A DNA stretch of 64,000 bases from positions 868,001-932,000 of the forward strand of contig WACJ01000073.1 in NCBI GenBank assembly GCA_008973525.1. The letters are read 5' to 3'. The position numbers and the translations under genes were made by a program. Position 1 is the first letter of the stretch. Each line of letters opens with the position of its first letter. Under the pieces are notes generated by a model. The model saw nothing but the letters and a program-made list of their open reading frames with translations. It searched no databases and had not been told where the DNA came from. The DNA is from Stenopsyche tienmushanensis. Its lineage: Eukaryota; Arthropoda; Insecta; Trichoptera; Stenopsychidae. Shown in pieces: positions 58,691 through 64,000 of the stretch.

Positions 58691-60277
58691 TATATTGTAC
58701 GAAGTATAATTAAATATTTTTTAGGAAAAAAATGCATTCATATAGCTATTTTCAATTAATTTTAATTGCAAAAATAAAATAGTTTGTGCAAGTAGTAACA
58801 TTAATATGAGCAAAACGTCCTCATTAGCGTATAATTATACAGATGACGTGTGAATATCAAGGAAAATTATTTCAGACAACACCTCTGAACAAAGCTCATA
58901 CGTAGCATATAATGGTAATCATTATCGAGGGATTTTTTGCCAATAAAATAATAGCCGAAAATCATACTGCAGCCTTCTTAAACAGTGCATTAAGGCCGTA
59001 ATTACGCATTAATTTAAGCTCGATACTGCTGCATTATGTCATAGTCGGATTAATCATCGCTTTTTAAACGTATCGGTTATACGATAAACATCCATTATTT
59101 ATACATCGCCAGGAAGGTTAATTTGCTCAAAGCCGAAGTTAATTAAGAGGCTCGCATGCGAGCCACTCGAAAGTCTTGCGTAATGTTCCAGAGGGGCTCC
59201 ATGACAAAATGCATTAGTTTTTACCTTGATGCACTCTCGAGTATAATCATTTCACGAATCAGCAGTCACGATTTACACGTTTGGACCCGATTGTGGAAGG
59301 CGACAAGAAGTCAATGTCATGATGTTACCTTAATTCACATATCTCAGGACGGGTATTCACGGCAAGGGCCATCGCTCTTCTGTAAGACGTGATATTCACG
59401 TACATGCAGACGTGTTCTGTAAACACACTGGCCCTAGGTGTACAGATTTAATACCTCCTAGGTGCTTCTTTGGCATGCTATGATCGCCGAACAACTGTAA
59501 AACCGTTTCGATCCTTCAAATGGGATTATTTTCAAGAATTAGGGTCACTCAAACACAGCTTTGTAATGTGCATATATAATTGAATCGAAGAAAATGAGCA
59601 TTGATATCTGTGCTAATGGGAAAATTGACTAAAGCATCGCTATATGTACATAATATGCTGAGCTTAATTTATAAATCTTGCTTGAGATTTGATTGATTCA
59701 AGTAAAACTGCAATTGAATTGAATTGTTACTTTTAGAGATACTGTCGACAGAGATTCTAGCTCATCACTGCCGACATAAGCCCTGAAGGTTCGTGTTGTA
59801 TTTACAGGAACCCAATTTGATGGTTCAGAAACAGAGCTATGGTATTTTTTTACGGTTTTATTGGTACTATACAATAAACATCGTCTTTACTTCTATCAAT
59901 TAATGGCAATCATTCCAAGTCAACATGCAGTTCATGCATATAATCACTGTCGTTACTACTTTCAAGCCCATTTTTATTAGTGCTTATTATAACATTTTTT
60001 AATAGCTATAACTTTTACACAGAAGTATTACGTATATAAAACTATGATAAAATATATCCATAAAACGTCCCCATTTAAGTACGAGAAGTATAAAAAAATA
60101 TTACATGATTTAAACGTTTGAGTGCAAAATGCTATTTTATATTTATGAGAAATTTCCGCCAAAAGTGCGGAATGGTGACAAATAGACGTTGAATTACAGT
60201 AAAAAAAAGTACTTAATGATGTGGCACGTTTTGCGTTGTGACTGCATATATGTTATTTTGTGTAATAGTTTAATATA
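58691..60277. other. intergenic stretch
   Basis: Mainly AT-rich. 59100-59460 is GC-richer with a 78-codon frame and no domain. Nothing else recognised. Confidence 0.4.
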
Positions 60278-61065
60278 CGAGTCCTATCCCAAAAGTAAGT
60301 GTACTGGGACGGGCTATGGTTTTTTGTGGTAGAAAACAGAGCGAGGATAGAAGGAACATGGAAATACGTAAATTCACGTGGTAGTATCCAATTGCACGAG
60401 CAATTTTCTGAGCTCTATTGTGACTGGAGATAAAAAGTGAGTAGTTCATTAAACATGAGTCAAAAAGACAGTCGTCACAGTGATGTCACATCAATTCCCG
60501 CTGAAAAATTCAAAACCACAATTTTGGGGAAAAAAAAAATCGCGGCCTCAGTGTTTTAGGACTGAAAAGGCATCATTTTGGTCGAATTTCTGCCTCAGGG
60601 AGAGACCATCAATACACAACGATATTGTGAGACTCTTAAAAAACTCAAAACAAGCAAGAAGCAAAACAAAAGGAGGGGTATGCTGACGAGAGGAGTGTGC
60701 TTGTTGCATGATAATGCCCGTTCTCACACAGCCTTAGCCACCAAGACGCTCTTGAACTTATTTACCCCACCACCCCGTTTGAGTTGGTGCCTTCAGATTT
60801 TCATTTTTTTATCTCCTTGAAAGAACACATGGATGGAATTAAATTTTTGACCGACGAGTAAGTGGGGGAAGAATTTGGCGGGAGAGTTCTTTGAAGAGGG
60901 AATAAAGAAGCTTGTACCACGGCTCATCAGATACATTGAACGAAATGACGATTAAGTTGAGACATAGTTAACAAGTGTACTAATAATATCTTGTATTGTT
61001 TTTAAAAAACACATTTTCTAAAAATATATAAAAAAATTGTACACTTACTTTCGGGATATGCCTCG
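60278..61065 (+). mobile_element. mariner element with both termini, transposase dead
   Basis: Inverted termini CGAGTCCTATCCCAAAAGTA... at 60278 and, from the right, CGAGGCATATCCCGAAAGTA..., differing at 3 of 27 positions, flanked by TA (60276-60277, 61066-61067). 788 bp, so partly deleted. Plus-strand transposase scraps: VEFLPQGETINTQRYCETLK, VCLLHDNARSHTALATKTLL (second catalytic Asp), LVPSDFHFFISLKEHM (third catalytic region) and FFEEGIKKLVPRLIRYIERN then a stop. N-terminal DNA-binding part mostly missing; several frameshifts. Confidence 0.87.
60578..60820 (+). pseudogene. mariner transposase catalytic fragment
   Basis: 80 codons spanning FLPQGETINT to HDNARSHTALATKT, with the second catalytic Asp intact; the frame then shifts before the third catalytic block, which continues in another frame. 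Not functional. Confidence 0.82.
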
Positions 61066-61067
61066 TA

Positions 61068-64000
61068 CAATGCAAAAATTATCATGAGATTCGAGGATAC
61101 ATCAGGGAATATTTTTTGTTTGTTTGTTTAGGTCACCGCTTGATTAAGTATGATTTGTTTGGAGTGATCGAGATACAATTTTGCAACATCAGGGAATCAG
61201 TGGAAGATGAAGAACCTTGCGCTCTTCGGGAATACGCACGAACTTTTGGACTGACCTGATAGATTTAAATGAATGAAAATCTGAATAGGAAGTCATTATA
61301 GTCACTGGTACGATGATAAGTAAGATCAATTTGCGATATTATCATAGGGAAAGTGCTTAATAGTATATTAGTATACTATTCGACATCTATTCATTTCAGC
61401 GTGTTTATAAACATTTTACAAAACAATTTTGTCTTAAACTTAATCCATTCATAATTCAATAAAAATTCTGCAATGCTGGCCGCATGCGAAGATTGAGCCA
61501 TTAGCTGGATTGGCATCGAAGGAATTTTAATATTTCAAAAGACCCCATCGAGTGATTTTTTTGCCGTGCCCGTTATATGTAACGTATAGTTAAGCTGTCA
61601 ACCGAGCATTTACAATAACTTCATACGATGATGTATATTAATGATTGCTAAAAAGGCATTTAACGCTCCATTTTGCCGATCACAAATTACGTGCGAAATG
61701 CGGCCCAACAACGGGCCGTAATTGCCAATTTGGACGTGTGCTTTTTTGCCGCGATCGCCCATCTCGCAAGTGTGATGATCGGACACATAACTTCGCCGGG
61801 GCGTTGTAATGATCCTGGCGGATCGATGATCCATTGTTGGGATCCGTGGGGTGTCCAAAATGGCGATTGTAATTGACCGTATTGATTGCAGCTAGGAATT
61901 CGCGATTGCGATGGGCGATTCGGGAGGCAAACCGCGAAAAAAATGTAATTAATTCGTAATTGGATATCGAGGTCATGGCATGAAGATCACATGCTTGTTG
62001 GCAAATAATCCAGTGCAAAAACATAGTATTTTGTATTTGAAGAAAAAATCATAAAACCGATCGTATTGTTCTCGATTCCCAACACAGTCAATGTTTTGAC
62101 TTGAATATTCAATTAGAATATTAATCAATACGTTTTGAGCAACCTTCAGTTTTAATTAAATTATTATACGTTTTGTGCATGGTGTTTTTTGTGCCTCACG
62201 TAAAGATAATACGTGTTTTGATTTAAAGGCTTGTTAAATCTAAATCCGTATATGCACTATTATGTTTGCTTAAGAAGCTTGTCGATCAATTTTTTGTAAA
62301 AATATTTGCAACGTCCATCGGAATTTAAAATACAATGTTCTAATATTAATATTTAGATTATCCACACTGTTTGAAATCAGAAGTTTTACGGATAAGAATC
62401 TACCCAAATAGTCAAAACACGTTGTTACGAATTTTTTTATGACAAGCAAAATTATCAAATCTCTACAAAAAAAGTTCAATTTAGTTATTTTTAAACATAA
62501 ATTCTATTATATGAGAAGCGTTTAATAATCTATTTAAATCAGCATAAGAAATTTAAAGTGGATAAAAGAGACAATTAAAGATAGCTTTCATAATGGACGG
62601 CTTGTGGAATAGACTTCCAAAGACAAATGTCTTGAAAGTGGAAATCTTGAATTTGGCACAAAATCGAATAAAACTATAGCAAATAGTAGAAGATATAGAT
62701 AAATAAATAGCAGAAGATAAAGTTGGACGATTTTGGAGAATGAAAACTGGATATATCTAAGGTTGATGGTAATATTAGGGGGACCCGAAAGTATTCAAAA
62801 TTTACTTAAAAAAACTTTGTAATTTTTTTTAATATACAACATTATAAAATATATAGTAAAAAACTATTTAAATACATTTCTATCTGTATTTTTAAATTAT
62901 TTTACTTTCAGGTGTGCTCCATGAACCGATGAAAAGATGGAAATCTGGAAATTCCCTAATAAATTTAAGGCTAACAAACTTGCAGAAAGCTGTCCATTGA
63001 TACTATAAGGAACTTTTGTAGCTGAATTTTCATGCTATTTAACATAATGACTATCATATCGGAAAAGAGATATACCCATACAATTACTTCCATCCAAAAA
63101 TCCATCAAAATGTTGGGGAAAGCTCTTAAAAACAGATAAGTTAAGGCTTTCATTCAAGTCACTAATTAAATCTAAATCTTTCCCCATTCGATTATAAAAA
63201 CACAGATAAATCACAATGAATTGTTGAGATATTATAATAAATATTTTTTTAATAATCTATTTCATCGTTATTTACATAGATACGAAATTAAAAGCCCTTC
63301 ATGTAACATTAAACGAAAGAAAACCTGTAATATTAATGTAAGAAAATTATATTAAAAATATTGTACATTGATATAAACCATAATTGCTTATTGCCATAGC
63401 TATTGTCGTAACTAATATATTTTAAATACTTGCAAATTTTCAAAGGCCCTTTAAGACATAAAACATGTTCATTTTATTGCATGTTAATTCATTAAGACAC
63501 GCCCTTGAAAATATAATATAAACTGAATTATATAAAATTCAGCCAATGAGTGCTTAAGAATTTAATGGATATGTATTTAATATTGCAATATAATTGAGGT
63601 TCAATAGCCTAAAAATGATCGTTTGGATTTATTTCAATGGACTCTTTTAGTGACTGTAGTTGCAATAATATATTTGTTTGAATGAGGCACATATATATTG
63701 ACATTTCTATGAGGAAATATTTTTATTTGAATTAGGCAAATATTTTATCTGAGTTCATCAATATTTTTCTTGCGAATTTGCAAAATATTCGATCCATAAT
63801 TATGATTTTGATAAATTAATTTTTGAGGATTTACATGCAATAAATATTATTTGCAAAATGCTTTAAATTCAATTTATACTTTCGCTACTCACCGCTAGAT
63901 GCGCCACCGTCAACGTGATATTAACAAAATCTCGTTATATTTATTATAGTAATATCATTAATTATATTTTTACCAAATAAATATGCATTTTAATAATAAA
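61068..64000. other. intergenic stretch, GC-richer island about 61640-62020
   Basis: The island is open on both strands (114 codons minus at 61680-62024, 67 plus) with no domain; the mutual openness reflects composition. It may be a conserved regulatory element. 62100-64000 is very AT-rich and featureless. Confidence 0.35.

Noticed and set aside
61680..62024. 114-codon minus-strand ORF
   Set aside because: Long for the window but without domain, and the opposite strand is also open; GC-richer composition explains it.
1..64000. tRNA genes, rRNA, CRISPR arrays, bacterial operons
   Set aside because: No paired A/B boxes with a cloverleaf, no regularly spaced repeats and no prokaryotic gene layout were seen; the only tRNA-like sequence is the LTR primer site.

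Overview
This window looks like nuclear DNA of an arthropod, most likely an insect. It is AT-rich, has one spliced protein gene, and the rest is gene-poor DNA full of decayed transposons (mariner, piggyBac, hAT, R1-like and RTE-like LINEs, one LTR element). There is no operon structure, no CRISPR array and no RNA gene that I could recognise. The species cannot be named from the sequence alone.

1-5.8 kb: one recognisable host gene on the minus strand, a TMEM11 / Drosophila PMI homologue (mitochondrial membrane morphology protein). It has three coding exons: 5624-5655, 745-965 and 390-670. They join in frame at GT..AG sites into a 177-residue protein. The 4.7 kb first intron carries a decayed piggyBac element and pieces of a mariner.

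5.8-14.6 kb: intergenic DNA with a hAT-like repeat family (ends CAGGGCCGTAACAAGG), R1-like LINE debris, mariner debris, a zinc-finger-type hAT scrap, and two further dispersed repeat families (here called AT-R and GC-R).

14.66-18.43 kb: the youngest feature, an LTR retrotransposon with two 649-bp LTRs identical by eye, a GTGT target duplication, a tRNA-Leu-type primer site and a polypurine tract. Its 2.5 kb interior has no gag-pol, so it is non-autonomous. It holds a 163-codon antisense ORF, the longest ORF in the window.

18.4-37 kb: more nested transposon fossils: a hAT-like copy, mariners, a hAT with a recognisable dimerisation domain, and a 5'-truncated R1-like LINE with a 13-bp target duplication inserted in a minisatellite. 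A second copy of the repeat seen at 7.35 kb is split by a mariner, and a 596-bp mariner keeps 25-bp perfect inverted termini.

37-64 kb: mostly plain AT-rich DNA with an RTE-like LINE fragment, a 569-bp element with 25-bp inverted ends, several perfect palindromes, an inverted second copy of the AT-R repeat, a GC-rich block with an R1-like 3' tail, and a mariner with both termini. Scattered GC-richer non-repetitive islands could be regulatory DNA, but that needs comparative data. I found no convincing new multi-gene system. The best candidates for novelty are the non-autonomous LTR family with its antisense ORF and the unclassified repeat families.
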